From: Gardnerella vaginalis 1500E | GTDB lineage: Bacteria > Actinomycetota > Actinomycetes > Actinomycetales > Bifidobacteriaceae | Length of the DNA: 64,000 nucleotides | Direction of reading: 5' to 3' | Assembly: GCF_000263595.1 (NCBI RefSeq) | Contig: NZ_ADES01000027.1 | Span: forward strand, 38,477 to 102,476 | In this document: in pieces, positions 7,620-17,278 of the stretch | How positions within the stretch are numbered: the first letter of the stretch is position 1 | How the letters are laid out: the number at the start of each line of letters is the position of its first letter | The notes under the pieces: model-generated | Databases searched by the model: none | What the model was told of the DNA's origin: nothing | Seen by the model: the letters and a program-made list of their open reading frames with translations, nothing else | Program-made: the position numbers and the translations under genes

Positions 7620-8684
7620 TTACTTCTTAAGAGGAGCTGCCCCAACCGATTCACGCACGATGAGGGCAGTTCCTAGTTTTTTATGCGAAACAGGCAAAGC
7701 TTCTTCATCAAAGCGTATTTGATCAATCAAACTTTCTGCAGCCAAACGTCCTTTTGAAGTAATTGGCTGATGAACCGTAGTTAATCGTGGCGTACAAATT
7801 GTAGACAAAGGCAAATCGTCATAACCAGTAATGGAAAGGTCCTCAGGCACTCGCAACCCTTGTTGTTGAGCTGCTCCAAGCACACCTAGCGCAATAATGT
7901 CACTAAACGACACAATCGCAGTAGGTCTGCATTCGAGATTAGTATCATTCCACATTTTATTAAAAACATCAGCGCCACCCTGATACGTGCAAGGCGTTTC
8001 TATAACGGTAATCTCTTTATCTTCCGGCGATAAGTTATGCTTTTTAAGCGCACGCACAACACTTGCCATGCGCCTACCAACTATTCCTTGCCATCCAGGA
8101 TAATCAGTATGCGATTTCGTTTCAATTGCCGCAATACCAATGTTCCTATGACCTAAATCAATAAGTCGATCTACTAAATCTTCAAAATCATGCTCATCGT
8201 CAACTTCTACAGTTGGGACGTTAATAGGTTGAGCAGGATCCACAATCACTACAGGAACATGCTTATTCAAGATTTCAACAACTTCTGCACGTTCAGCTTC
8301 CAGGCCGCAAATTATAAAACCGCTTACTGCAGCCGTAGGAATAGCTTTTAACATTGAACCTCTTAATGGAGGAACAAGCATCAAAGTGTAGCCTTCCGAC
8401 TGGCAAACCTGCCCAATTCCTTGAATCAAAAGTGAATAATAAGGATTTTGCAAAATCGTATCAATACCTTGCGGAAGCAACAATCCCAAAGCGTTCGAAG
8501 AATTTGTACGCAATGCTCTAGCTGTTGCACTTCGCACATATCCCATTTCTTCAGCAGTTTGCATAATATGTTCAACCGTCGCCTCAGATAGTTTTGACGG
8601 ATCATTATATGCAAAAGATACTGCAGACTTGGAAACATTAGCTTTTTCTGCAACATCCTTAATAGTCACTCTACGAACATTCAT
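7620..8684 (-). CDS. LacI-family transcriptional regulator
   Basis: A 354-residue repressor of the LacI/GalR family. The N-terminal helix-turn-helix reads VTIKDVAEKANVSKSAVSFAYNDPSKLSEATVEHIM (residues 6-41), followed by the hinge region and a periplasmic-binding-protein-like sugar-sensing domain to the C-terminus (typical end with TVHQPI...LIVRESVGAA). Its ATG overlaps the stop of the GH13 gene (ATGA), so it is translationally coupled and the last gene of the sugar operon. It probably represses the operon in the absence of the sugar or a derivative. The operator could not be pinned down by eye. Confidence 0.92.
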   Translation of the reverse strand: MNVRRVTIKDVAEKANVSKSAVSFAYNDPSKLSEATVEHIMQTAEEMGYVRSATARALRTNSSNALGLLLPQGIDTILQNPYYSLLIQGIGQVCQSEGYTLMLVPPLRGSMLKAIPTAAVSGFIICGLEAERAEVVEILNKHVPVVIVDPAQPINVPTVEVDDEHDFEDLVDRLIDLGHRNIGIAAIETKSHTDYPGWQGIVGRRMASVVRALKKHNLSPEDKEITVIETPCTYQGGADVFNKMWNDTNLECRPTAIVSFSDIIALGVLGAAQQQGLRVPEDLSITGYDDLPLSTICTPRLTTVHQPITSKGRLAAESLIDQIRFDEEALPVSHKKLGTALIVRESVGAAPLKK

Positions 8685-10075
8685 AGTTTCCCCGCGGCTT
8701 CACCCTCATACATTATAATGGATTTTTCTCCCATACGATACTGGTTACCTATTATACTTGGCACACCAAATAGCGAACGATCCATACGCACTGGCAAATC
8801 ATCACAATTAATGTAAGCTCCAGATCCGCGATGCACTAAGCATAAGCATGCACGCCCTGAAGGCAAAGTACGAGTAATACACACAGTATGTTTACCTAAA
8901 GCAGCTACATGCTGCCTGCCATATTGGAGAGCAGCATTTTCTCTACGCAGACGCATTAATTTGCAAACTGTTTTACGAACAGATAAATTCCAAGCATTCT
9001 CATTCCAAATCATAGGAGCGCGGCAACCTGGATCATTTTCTCCCTCCATGCCATTTTCATCGCCGTAATACACCATAGGAGCACCATCAGCAGCGAATAA
9101 CAACGCATAAGCTAAATTCTCAGCGTCTTCAGCAGGCGTATCCCAAGCATATTCATGAGCTTTTGTGCGCGTAAGCAATCGCTCAGTATCGTGACTCCCA
9201 AGCAAATTCAACATACAAGATCGGTGTTCTTCTGGAATATCGTTATACAAAGCATTCATGCCATCTGCAAAATCATAAGCATCCAATGTTTCATCAGCGC
9301 AAAAACCTAGGACTAAATCACGAACAGTATAATTCATGGTTCCATCCATAAGTTCCGGCGTAAGCCATTGAGAAGGATTACGCCATTCTTCAGCCACTAA
9401 GTATTTATCGTCACCAAAAGATTTCACTACTTTATGGAAACCTTTCCAAAATGTTTTATTGACGAAATATGGAACATCTAAACGCCAACCATCAATACCA
9501 CGATTTAACCAATATTTAGCAACGTTATAGTGGTGTCTACGCACTTCTGGATTATATACATTCCATTTTGGCAAATAGTAGCATCCGGAACATGTTTTAT
9601 AATTTGGTTCCGGATGAGGCACTACAGGAAAACCCTCTACTGAAAACCAATTAACATATTGCGATTGTTCGCCATTACGCACAACATCTTGAAATGCCCA
9701 GTGGCCTATTCCACAATGATTGAATACACCATCTAAAACTACACGAATCTGCAATTCATGAGCGCGCTTAATAAATTCATCAAAATCTGCGTCATTCCCA
9801 AGTCGAGAATCAATTTTGAAATAATCAGTAGCGTCATAGCGATGATTCGTATCTGCTTGGAAAATTGGAGTGAGGTATAAAGAATTGACACCCATATCCG
9901 CAAGATATGGCAGATGCTCCCTAATCCCTTTCAAATCACCACCGAAAAAATTATCCCTAGTTGGAGATTTATCCCATGATTCTACAGGATTAGGGTTAAT
10001 AGAAGCATTTGCATTTGCGAATCGCTCCGGAAAAATCTGATAGAATACGCTTGATTTTACCCATTCAGGTTGCAT
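8681..10075 (-). CDS. GH13 alpha-glucan hydrolase (cyclomaltodextrinase/neopullulanase-like)
   Basis: A 464-residue cytoplasmic glycoside hydrolase of family 13. Conserved regions are present in order: VVLDGVFNH, DGWRLDVPYF with the nucleophile Asp about residue 200, VAEEWR with the acid/base Glu about 229, and LLGSHDTERL with the Asp about 296. FYQIFPERFANA near the start and GGDLKGIREHLPYLADMGVNSLYLTPIF are typical of intracellular maltogenic amylase, cyclomaltodextrinase or neopullulanase enzymes, but the extra N-terminal starch-binding domain of many of these is absent. There is no signal peptide, so it acts on imported oligosaccharides. It lies between the permease genes and lacI in one operon. 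The exact linkage specificity cannot be told. Confidence 0.9.
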   Translation of the reverse strand: MQPEWVKSSVFYQIFPERFANANASINPNPVESWDKSPTRDNFFGGDLKGIREHLPYLADMGVNSLYLTPIFQADTNHRYDATDYFKIDSRLGNDADFDEFIKRAHELQIRVVLDGVFNHCGIGHWAFQDVVRNGEQSQYVNWFSVEGFPVVPHPEPNYKTCSGCYYLPKWNVYNPEVRRHHYNVAKYWLNRGIDGWRLDVPYFVNKTFWKGFHKVVKSFGDDKYLVAEEWRNPSQWLTPELMDGTMNYTVRDLVLGFCADETLDAYDFADGMNALYNDIPEEHRSCMLNLLGSHDTERLLTRTKAHEYAWDTPAEDAENLAYALLFAADGAPMVYYGDENGMEGENDPGCRAPMIWNENAWNLSVRKTVCKLMRLRRENAALQYGRQHVAALGKHTVCITRTLPSGRACLCLVHRGSGAYINCDDLPVRMDRSLFGVPSIIGNQYRMGEKSIIMYEGEAAGKL

Positions 10076-10130
10076 GACTTGTTCCTAACAAATAGTAAAT
10101 TTTACAAATTACGAAAGTTTTATCACTTCT

Positions 10131-10973
10131 TCAATCTTTAAGACCAGTAGAAGCGATTCCTCGTTCAAGAGCTTTTTGGAAGAAGAAGAAAATAATGATT
10201 GATGGCAAAGTTGACGTCAAAGTTCCAGCCATTAAATAATTCCATGAAGTACCATAACGTCCAACAAAACCGCTTAATCCGATTTGAATAGTACGCATTT
10301 CTTCTGCATTTGTAACCAACAGAGGCCACAGGAAATCATTCCATGCAAATAGGAATGAGAATACACCAAGAGTTGCAAGAGCAGGCTTAGAAAGTGGCAG
10401 AATAACTTTAATAAAAATACCAAGGCTTGAACATCCGTCAATTCTTGCAGCTTCATCTAGTTCGCGCGGGATAGTACTAAAATGCTGGCGCAGCAAAATA
10501 ATGCCGAACACATCAGCTAAACGCGGAACTGTTAAAGCTGCCATAGTATCAATCCAACGCAACTGAGCGATAATACCGTACATTGGTATAACTGTTACGA
10601 AGGCTGGAACCATGAAAGCAGAAAGCAGCAACACGAATAATATTTTCTTCCCAGGAAACTCTAATCGAGCAAAAGCAAAAGCTGCCATAGCATCAAACGC
10701 AAGATGACCAACTACAATAATTGCCGACATAATCAAGCTATTAATATAATAGTTTGCGAACGGAGCGCTTTGCCAAGCGTGCAGATAATTTTCCCAATGC
10801 CATGATGTTGGAATTACTGATTGAACAGCATACGTTTCGGCTTTTGTTTGCAACGACGTTGTAAACATCCACATAAATGGAATAAGTACCGAAGCTGCAC
10901 CAATAATGAGCACAATATGTCGAGCAAGATGCAACGAACGCAATCTCGTAAAGACTTTACTTATTTTCTGCAT
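10131..10973 (-). CDS. Sugar ABC transporter permease, MalG type
   Basis: A 280-residue inner permease with six hydrophobic segments. The EAA loop EAARIDGCSSLGIFIKVILPLSKPAL is the coupling helix that contacts the ATPase. The N-terminus (ARHIVLIIGAASVLIPFMWMFTTSLQ) is characteristic of MalG/CUT1 permeases. It overlaps the upstream MalF-type gene by 17 bases. No ATPase gene is present in the operon, so it presumably uses a shared MsmK-type ATPase encoded elsewhere, a common arrangement in bifidobacteria. Confidence 0.93.
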   Translation of the reverse strand: MQKISKVFTRLRSLHLARHIVLIIGAASVLIPFMWMFTTSLQTKAETYAVQSVIPTSWHWENYLHAWQSAPFANYYINSLIMSAIIVVGHLAFDAMAAFAFARLEFPGKKILFVLLLSAFMVPAFVTVIPMYGIIAQLRWIDTMAALTVPRLADVFGIILLRQHFSTIPRELDEAARIDGCSSLGIFIKVILPLSKPALATLGVFSFLFAWNDFLWPLLVTNAEEMRTIQIGLSGFVGRYGTSWNYLMAGTLTSTLPSIIIFFFFQKALERGIASTGLKD

Positions 10974-11922
10974 TGCTTACCTTCCATTGCACAAGAGTTA
11001 CGATAAGTACCAATACCAGCGACGCTATTGCGATTGCTGTGCCATAACCAAAATTGCCTAACCTAAATGCTTGACGATACATAAACATTCCTAGTACGTC
11101 AGTGCCCCCTCGAGGACCACCTTCAGTAAACACGTAAATTAAATCAAATGATTGGAAACTACTAATCAGCGCTTGCACAACCACGAAGAATGTCATTGGT
11201 CTTAACAGAGGAACTGTAATATAACGCAGCTGTTGCCAGCTCGTAGCACCATCAAGACTTGCTGCTTCATAAGTTGACTTAGAAAGAGATTGCAAAGCAG
11301 TCAAATATAGAATGATATTAAAACCGAGGTTCTTCCAAACCGTAAGAAATATAGTAGCAAATAATGCTAGCCACTTATCGTGGAGCCAGTCGGGTCCTGC
11401 AATACCTAGGGATGAGAGTACAGAATTTACAAGACCCGATGGATCCAACATATATTTCCATACAATTGCTACAGCCACCGAGGAGGTAACGACAGGAAGG
11501 AAATATATGGTGCGATACAATCCGCGAGCGCGAATTGGCGCATCTAGTAATACCGCAAAAATCAAGCCGGAAATAACCGATAGCACAGCTACGCCAAACG
11601 CATATATAACAGTCACGGTTAAACTATTCCAAAATTCTGGATCTTTAGATAGTTTTACATAATTCTTCAATCCAATAAAATCTGGATTTGCAGAAAAACC
11701 GTTCCAATTCGTTAAGCTCGTGTAGGCTGCAGAAATAATTGGATAAAAAGTGAAGATGACGAGAATCACTAATCCAGGAAGCAATAATCCCCACGCTGTG
11801 AGAATTTGCTCCCATTTTCCTACAGTTTTATGACCATTTTGCATCAGCTTACTACTGCCAACTTTTACGTTGTCAATAGCAGCTGTCTGCTTATTTTTTA
11901 GCTGTGCTATCGGGTTACGCAT
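10957..11922 (-). CDS. Sugar ABC transporter permease, MalF type
   Basis: A 321-residue CUT1 permease with a cytosolic N-terminus and six membrane segments. The EAA loop is YEAASLDGATSWQQLRYITVPLLRP near residues 217-241. GGPRGGTDVLGMFMYRQAF is the usual MalF-type C-terminal signature. It follows the binding-protein gene by 2 bases and overlaps the MalG-type gene, so the three are translationally linked. It pairs with the 10131-10973 product to form the membrane channel. Confidence 0.93.
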   Translation of the reverse strand: MRNPIAQLKNKQTAAIDNVKVGSSKLMQNGHKTVGKWEQILTAWGLLLPGLVILVIFTFYPIISAAYTSLTNWNGFSANPDFIGLKNYVKLSKDPEFWNSLTVTVIYAFGVAVLSVISGLIFAVLLDAPIRARGLYRTIYFLPVVTSSVAVAIVWKYMLDPSGLVNSVLSSLGIAGPDWLHDKWLALFATIFLTVWKNLGFNIILYLTALQSLSKSTYEAASLDGATSWQQLRYITVPLLRPMTFFVVVQALISSFQSFDLIYVFTEGGPRGGTDVLGMFMYRQAFRLGNFGYGTAIAIASLVLVLIVTLVQWKVSNAENK

Positions 11923-11924
11923 GA

Positions 11925-13205
11925 TTACTTACCTTGCGCTATTACGTCGTTGACTGCTTTTTCTGCATTCTTTAATGCAGTATCAACATTTACTTCGCCA
12001 GAAAATGCTTTTTCCATTTCCTTTGCGAATGCCAACGAAATCTGTGGATATAGTTTGGTGTTTGGACGAGTATGAGCAGTTGCCATTTGTTCAATGTATG
12101 GCATCAAGCGAGGCTCTTTCTTCTCAACCCAAGAACGATACTCTGCGTTGCTAGCAGCACTCTTTGTTGCAGGCAGGAAGCCAGTAGACTCGCACCAATC
12201 AAGAACTTGCTTATCTTGCAAGAACCAAGTCACAAATTCAGCAGCGGCTTTTACTTTTGCATCATCATTATTAAACAGCATTGCCTGTTCTCCGCCAAGG
12301 TTGGTAGATGGCTTACCACCTTCAGGGGTTGGCAATGGCGCTGCAGCAAACTCAAATGGAGGATCAGCAGCCCAAATACCTACCATCCATGAGCCTTCCT
12401 GAGCAGAACCACCTTGACCTTTTTCGAACTTACCCCATCCTGCGTATGGGCTCACTCCGCTTTTAATAAGATCCATCCAGAAGTTTGCAGCTTTCTTACC
12501 TGCAGGAGTGTTAAATGCTGCAGCAGAGTTATCTTTCTTTAAGAATTCGCCACCAGCTTGCCAAAGATTGACTTGGAAGTTCCAGGTAAGAGCCTCACCA
12601 CTGTCTCCTGCTTCAGTTGGCAAATCGTAACCTGGAAGACCAGTCTTATCCTTAATCTGCTTGGCCATTTGCTTTAATTCATCCCAAGTTTTTGGCGGCT
12701 TATCTGGATCTAAACCAGCCTTCTTAAATACTGTGCGATTATACATATACGCAAGATTATTGGCTGACATTGGAACTGATACTAAATGACCGTCAATTGA
12801 ACCGAAATTCTTTAATGCTGGGTTAATATTATCAATTACTTCAGGCTTGAGAAGCTTTTTTAAGTCTGCAGATTTGCCAATTTGCGCCATTTGAGGCATC
12901 CAAATCAAATCACCTATGGCCATATCAGGCAAAGTATTTGACGTAGCAGATGCACGTAATTTTGTTAAGAAATCAGCATTAGGAACATTTGTAGTTTTAA
13001 TCTCAATGTTCTTGTGCGAAGCATTAAATGCTTTTACTTTTTTATCGAAAGCATCTGCATTAGCACCATCCCAGTAGTGCCAAACAGAAACGGTCGTTTT
13101 ACCTTGAGTATTACTTGTAGAGCTTGTGCCGCCACCGCATGCAGTAAGAGACAGCGCAGCAGCGAGCATCATAGAGATTGCTCCAAACTTTTTTAGTTTC
13201 AACAT
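11925..13205 (-). CDS. Sugar ABC transporter substrate-binding lipoprotein
   Basis: A 426-residue extracellular solute-binding protein (family 1). Residues 1-23 form a lipoprotein signal ending LTAC, with Cys23 as the lipidation site, followed by a Ser/Thr/Gly linker. The fold signature VSVWHYWDGANADAFDKKVKAFNASHKNIEIKT and the WAADPPFEFAAAPLPTPEGGKPSTNLGGEQAMLF core fit CUT1 oligosaccharide binders. First gene of the operon with two permeases, GH13 and LacI, which points to a maltooligosaccharide or related alpha-glucan as ligand. A good sigma-A promoter lies about 250 bases upstream. Confidence 0.92.
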   Translation of the reverse strand: MLKLKKFGAISMMLAAALSLTACGGGTSSTSNTQGKTTVSVWHYWDGANADAFDKKVKAFNASHKNIEIKTTNVPNADFLTKLRASATSNTLPDMAIGDLIWMPQMAQIGKSADLKKLLKPEVIDNINPALKNFGSIDGHLVSVPMSANNLAYMYNRTVFKKAGLDPDKPPKTWDELKQMAKQIKDKTGLPGYDLPTEAGDSGEALTWNFQVNLWQAGGEFLKKDNSAAAFNTPAGKKAANFWMDLIKSGVSPYAGWGKFEKGQGGSAQEGSWMVGIWAADPPFEFAAAPLPTPEGGKPSTNLGGEQAMLFNNDDAKVKAAAEFVTWFLQDKQVLDWCESTGFLPATKSAASNAEYRSWVEKKEPRLMPYIEQMATAHTRPNTKLYPQISLAFAKEMEKAFSGEVNVDTALKNAEKAVNDVIAQGK

Positions 13206-13452
13206 CGTTGTTCTTCCTTAGAAATATTTAGAGAAACTTAAAGGTTCTTGGACATACCGCCCAATGAATCATTTGATATATAGCAACGCCAGACTTATGC
13301 TGCAAACAGCGTCGTTTACTCCTTTCACTCATGAACAACCACTTTTGTCAATGCCTCAACATCGAGCATTAGACGCGTGCCTTTTGTATCTTGCTTTACT
13401 GGCTAAGCGAGAATTACTTTAGATTGCACATTATTTTGTTCGTTATTGAAAT

Positions 13453-13481
13453 ATACTAAATCGTTCCAATAAATAAGTCAA
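13453..13481 (-). promoter_or_regulatory. Predicted promoter of the oligosaccharide operon
   Basis: On the minus strand TTGACT (13476-13481), a 17-base spacer and TAGTAT (13453-13458). The leader to the binding-protein ATG is about 240 bases and has no other gene. A LacI operator is expected here but no clear symmetric site was found. Confidence 0.55.
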
Positions 13482-13495
13482 GTACGCGTTTTAAC

Positions 13496-13543
13496 AAAAA
13501 TCGCCATATCCTGTTACGTAAAATACGCATCAAAATATGGCGA
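13496..13543 (-). terminator. Terminator after brnQ
   Basis: Arms TCGCCATAT and ATATGGCGA enclose a 25-base loop. On the minus strand the stem is followed by TTTTTGTT. It lies 32 bases past the brnQ stop codon and separates brnQ from the sugar operon. Confidence 0.7.
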
Positions 13544-13575
13544 TTATTATGACGTCTACGCGACGCTACAAAACT

Positions 13576-15123
13576 TTAGGATTGCTCACTAAAATTAGGT
13601 TCATCAACGTTCGACTTAGCGAAGTCAGCAGGCTCGTTAAACTCAGCATTGCTTGAAGAATAATCATCGTCGCTAGCAACGCTACCTTCAAGATCTGGGC
13701 CAGAAGCTGCACGAGCCACTTCTTCCATGCCTTTGTTGTCACATAAAACCATGCGCACATAGCCAACAACAAATCCAACAACAGCTGGGCAAACCCAAGC
13801 CATGCCAAATTCCGAGAACGGCAACCAGTTTTGAGCAACAATCAACATATCGTTCATATGCAATGCGTTGCGCAAAGCTGTTGGCGAACTATTCAAAAAG
13901 TCAAATACAGCTGCAACGCCAGTAAAACCAAGTGTCCAAGCGTACACGACTTTGGAATTTCCAAAAAGTCGACCGCACAAAGCCAAAAGAATAAGCACGA
14001 TTGACAGTGGATACAAGAACATCAATACTGGAACAGCGTATTCGATGATTGCGCTCAAACCAAAGTTTGCAAGACCAAACGAAACAAGCGTAATCAATAC
14101 AGCCCAAACACGGTAGCTAGGCCCCTTAGGGAATAACTTAGAGAAAGTTTCCGAGCAGCTTACAATTAAGCCAACCGCAGTCTTTAAGCATGCAAGAGTT
14201 ACAGTTGCAGCAAGCACGAATAAGCCAACGTTACCAAGATGGTAGCGTGCAACTTGCGCCAAAGTTACGCCACCGTTTTCCGCAGGTGGGAACAGAGCGC
14301 GGCTACGCACGCCAACAACAACAATCGCAACATAAATCACTGCCATAAGCAAGCAGCTAAAGAATCCAGAGCGAGCAGTATTCACTGCCACATCTTTAGG
14401 ATCCTTTACACCGAACTGACGAATGGTGCTAACAACCACAATTCCAAATGCCAAGCTAGCTAAAGCATCCATTGTGTTGTAACCATCTAAGAATCCTGTA
14501 AAGAATGACTTATTAACGTAATTTCCCATAGGAGCAGCATCCGCAGAAGCGCCGCTTACAGGAGAAAATAGTGCTGTAAATACCAAAATCGCTAGGAACA
14601 CAAGGAAGATTGGCGTAAGAACTTTACCAACCCACGTAAGTATTCCGCTCGGCTTCATAGCAAAGAAGAACGCAAGCGCAAAGAACACTACTGAGAACAA
14701 GAATAAGTAAAGCTGACCGTTTCCATCTTGCGGAACAACGCGCTCTAAGCCAACAGTGTACGAAGTTGTTGCGCAGCGTGGGATTGCAAAGAACGGGCCG
14801 ATTGTTAAATACAGCACACAAGTGAAGAACATGCCGTACTTTTTGCTAGCTTTGCTTGAAAGCTCAAAAAGGCCGTTTGCGCGGCTCATTGCAAGAGCCG
14901 TAACACCAAGTAATGGCAAACCAACGCCAGTAACAATAAAGCCGATTGTTGCAGGAGCAGAATTGTTTCCTGCGTTAGCACCAAGAAATACTGGGAAAAT
15001 AAGGTTTCCAGCGCCAAAGAACATGCCAAACAACATGACCGCCACGTATGCGGATTCAATAATTGTCAAGTTCCTTTTTTTCGGGGCACTGTCTGTGCTG
15101 ACACTTTGTGTTGTGACGCTCAT
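13576..15123 (-). CDS. brnQ: Branched-chain amino acid transport protein (LIVCS family)
   Basis: A 515-residue secondary transporter that imports Leu, Ile and Val, probably with Na+. It has about twelve membrane segments. The N-terminal AVMLFGMFFGAGNLIFPVFLGANAG and the GPFFAIPRCATTSYTVGLE segment are diagnostic of BrnQ. The last 70 residues after the final helix are an acidic, Ser-rich cytosolic tail (SGPDLEGSVASDDD...), longer than in typical BrnQ. AGGAGG precedes ATG. It appears monocistronic with its own terminator. Confidence 0.93.
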   Translation of the reverse strand: MSVTTQSVSTDSAPKKRNLTIIESAYVAVMLFGMFFGAGNLIFPVFLGANAGNNSAPATIGFIVTGVGLPLLGVTALAMSRANGLFELSSKASKKYGMFFTCVLYLTIGPFFAIPRCATTSYTVGLERVVPQDGNGQLYLFLFSVVFFALAFFFAMKPSGILTWVGKVLTPIFLVFLAILVFTALFSPVSGASADAAPMGNYVNKSFFTGFLDGYNTMDALASLAFGIVVVSTIRQFGVKDPKDVAVNTARSGFFSCLLMAVIYVAIVVVGVRSRALFPPAENGGVTLAQVARYHLGNVGLFVLAATVTLACLKTAVGLIVSCSETFSKLFPKGPSYRVWAVLITLVSFGLANFGLSAIIEYAVPVLMFLYPLSIVLILLALCGRLFGNSKVVYAWTLGFTGVAAVFDFLNSSPTALRNALHMNDMLIVAQNWLPFSEFGMAWVCPAVVGFVVGYVRMVLCDNKGMEEVARAASGPDLEGSVASDDDYSSSNAEFNEPADFAKSNVDEPNFSEQS

Positions 15124-15284
15124 GCTACACCTCCTATATGGTGAAAAATTGTTTAAGCATATTATTTAACGCATTTAATAACAAAACTGAAACCGAAAAA
15201 TAATATTAGGGGGTATATTAATAAATCGCATGTACTTAATCGGAAAAAGTTATAATCCGCGCGTGTCTCCTAATTAAAAATAAA

Positions 15285-15312
15285 AGGACGCTAGCATAAA
15301 AACTAACGTCCT
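15285..15312 (-). terminator. Terminator after argS
   Basis: Arms AGGACGCTAG / CTAACGTCCT pair with one mismatch, and the minus strand continues into TTTTATTTTTAA. It lies 40 bases after the argS stop. Confidence 0.7.
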
Positions 15313-15352
15313 AAATAAAAAGCAAATGCGCAATAATAGCAAATGCGCTAAA

Positions 15353-17149
15353 TCACATCTTTTCTGGAGCAGAAACACCAAGCAAATCAAGGCCTTCTGC
15401 AATTACTGTGCGCACAGCCTCGTTAAGCTTAAGCCTGGCTGCAGCGCGTGCTGGCTCTGGGCACTTTGCAATGCGAGCCGCCTCACGCTCTTCTTCTGGC
15501 AAGCGATTTTCTGGGTCGCTTAACTCCATTGGCACTACGCGCTCAAGGTTGTACCACTTGTGGTAGCTTGCGGCCAAATCCTCAAGATAATGCGCAACGC
15601 GGTGAGGAGCGCGCAAATCGCCAGCTTGTGCCAAAGCAGCAGGCCATTGCGCCAAAGCAGCCAGCACTTCGCCATCTGCCTCGGTGTTAAGCAAGCTTAA
15701 ATCAGCGCCATCTTGCGTAATTCCAGCATCCGCAGCGTTACGAGCCACATTGCAGCTTCGCGCGTGAGCGTATTGCACATAATACACAGGATTATCGTTG
15801 CTGTGAGAAGCGAGCAAATCCAAATCAATATCAACGCTTGTGTTGTAGTCAGTGCGAGCAAGCGAGTAGCGCGAAGCATCAACGCCAATTGCATCAACTA
15901 AATCGTCAATAGTAATAACGTTTCCAGCACGCTTACTCATGCGCACAGGCTTACCATCTTTCATAACGTTCACAAGCTGGCCAATAAGAATCTGCATATT
16001 TTCGCCAGGATTATCTCCAAAAGCAGCGCACATTGCCATCATTCGACCGATATATCCGTGATGATCCGCGCCGAGCATGTAGATTGCTACGTCTGCAGGA
16101 TTCTGTTCGCGGTGGCGCTTGTTGCGATAGTATGCAATATCTGCAGCAAAGTAAGCGTAGTTTCCGTCGGACTTAATAATTACGCGATCTTTATCGTCGC
16201 CATGCTTAGTGGATTCAAACCAAGTTGCTCCGTCTTTTTCAAAAATGTCTCCACGCTCACGCAAGTCTGCAATAGCGCGTTCGACTTCGCCATCCTCGTA
16301 CAGGCTGTTTTCGTGGAACCACACGTCGAAACCAACGCGAAAATCGCGCATGGACTTGCGAATTTCGGCAAACATCATTGGCACTGCGCGCTTGCGGAAC
16401 TCTTCGCGCTGCTCGGAATCTCCTTCGCCAAGCGGCAAACCTTCCTCGTCTTTTCCAAGATCGACTCTAGGCAAAGAAAGAATATCAACGCCATCCGCAT
16501 TCGCTTCTTTTATAACAGCGTCCGCGATTTCGTTAATATACGCGCCTTTGTAGCCGTCTGCAGGCGTTTCTTCGCCGTGAGCTGCCGCAACTAAAGACTT
16601 TGCAAAACGGTTAATTTGCTCGCCGTGATCGTTGAAGTAGTATTCGCGCACAACTTTTGCGCCGTTTGCTTCCAAAACTCGAGCCATTGAATCACCAACT
16701 GCAGCCCAGCGAGTTCCACCAATATGAATTGGACCAGTTGGGTTTGCTGAAACAAACTCAAGATTTAAGGTTTTGCCGCCCAAGTGAGCATTCTTACCAA
16801 AATCCGCACCCTGCTTTAAGACTTCGTCTACGACTGCCGCCGCAGAAGCAGAATCAAGCGTTATGTTAATAAAGCCAGGACCTGCCACTTCTACAGATGC
16901 AATACCTTCCGCTTCTTGCAAGCGCTCTGCAAAAAGTTCAGCTAAATCGTGAGGCTTCATACCAGCTTTTTTAGCAAGCTGCATAGCAACGTTCGTAGCC
17001 CAATCGCCGTGTGCGCGATCTTTTGGCCTCATAACTGCAAGTTTTTCGGCAGCAGGAATCAAATCTTCTGTTAGACTGCCAGCTTTACCGTTTGCTACTA
17101 AATCTTTAGCAATTTTTTCAATTAATTCACTTAAGCTTTCTGGATTCAT
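15353..17149 (-). CDS. argS: Arginyl-tRNA synthetase
   Basis: A 598-residue class I synthetase that charges tRNA-Arg. The N-terminal additional domain is followed by EFVSANPTGPIHIGGTRW with the HIGH-equivalent HIGG (about residues 137-140) and VRMSKRAGNVI with the KMSK-equivalent loop near residue 401. A C-terminal anticodon-binding domain contains YVQYAHARSCNVARNA and ends LLGVSAPEKM, as in other ArgRS. No ribosome site is visible; TAGACT lies 7 bases before ATG, so a leaderless transcript is possible. The gene follows valS, separated by a terminator. Confidence 0.96.
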   Translation of the reverse strand: MNPESLSELIEKIAKDLVANGKAGSLTEDLIPAAEKLAVMRPKDRAHGDWATNVAMQLAKKAGMKPHDLAELFAERLQEAEGIASVEVAGPGFINITLDSASAAAVVDEVLKQGADFGKNAHLGGKTLNLEFVSANPTGPIHIGGTRWAAVGDSMARVLEANGAKVVREYYFNDHGEQINRFAKSLVAAAHGEETPADGYKGAYINEIADAVIKEANADGVDILSLPRVDLGKDEEGLPLGEGDSEQREEFRKRAVPMMFAEIRKSMRDFRVGFDVWFHENSLYEDGEVERAIADLRERGDIFEKDGATWFESTKHGDDKDRVIIKSDGNYAYFAADIAYYRNKRHREQNPADVAIYMLGADHHGYIGRMMAMCAAFGDNPGENMQILIGQLVNVMKDGKPVRMSKRAGNVITIDDLVDAIGVDASRYSLARTDYNTSVDIDLDLLASHSNDNPVYYVQYAHARSCNVARNAADAGITQDGADLSLLNTEADGEVLAALAQWPAALAQAGDLRAPHRVAHYLEDLAASYHKWYNLERVVPMELSDPENRLPEEEREAARIAKCPEPARAAARLKLNEAVRTVIAEGLDLLGVSAPEKM

Positions 17150-17196
17150 GGTTTACAGTCTAGCGTTACCGCGCGATGCTTAGCGATTAAATACAC

Positions 17197-17235
17197 AAAA
17201 AGCGCTGGAGTCGAAGATTGACTTCCAGCGCTTTT
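17197..17235 (-). terminator. Terminator after valS
   Basis: A 12-bp perfect stem AAAAGCGCTGGA / TCCAGCGCTTTT. On the minus strand it ends in TTTTTGTG. It lies 44 bases beyond the valS stop. Confidence 0.85.
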
Positions 17236-17278
17236 GTTTTGCAATTAATTATTTTCGATTACTTGCAATTACTGGCAA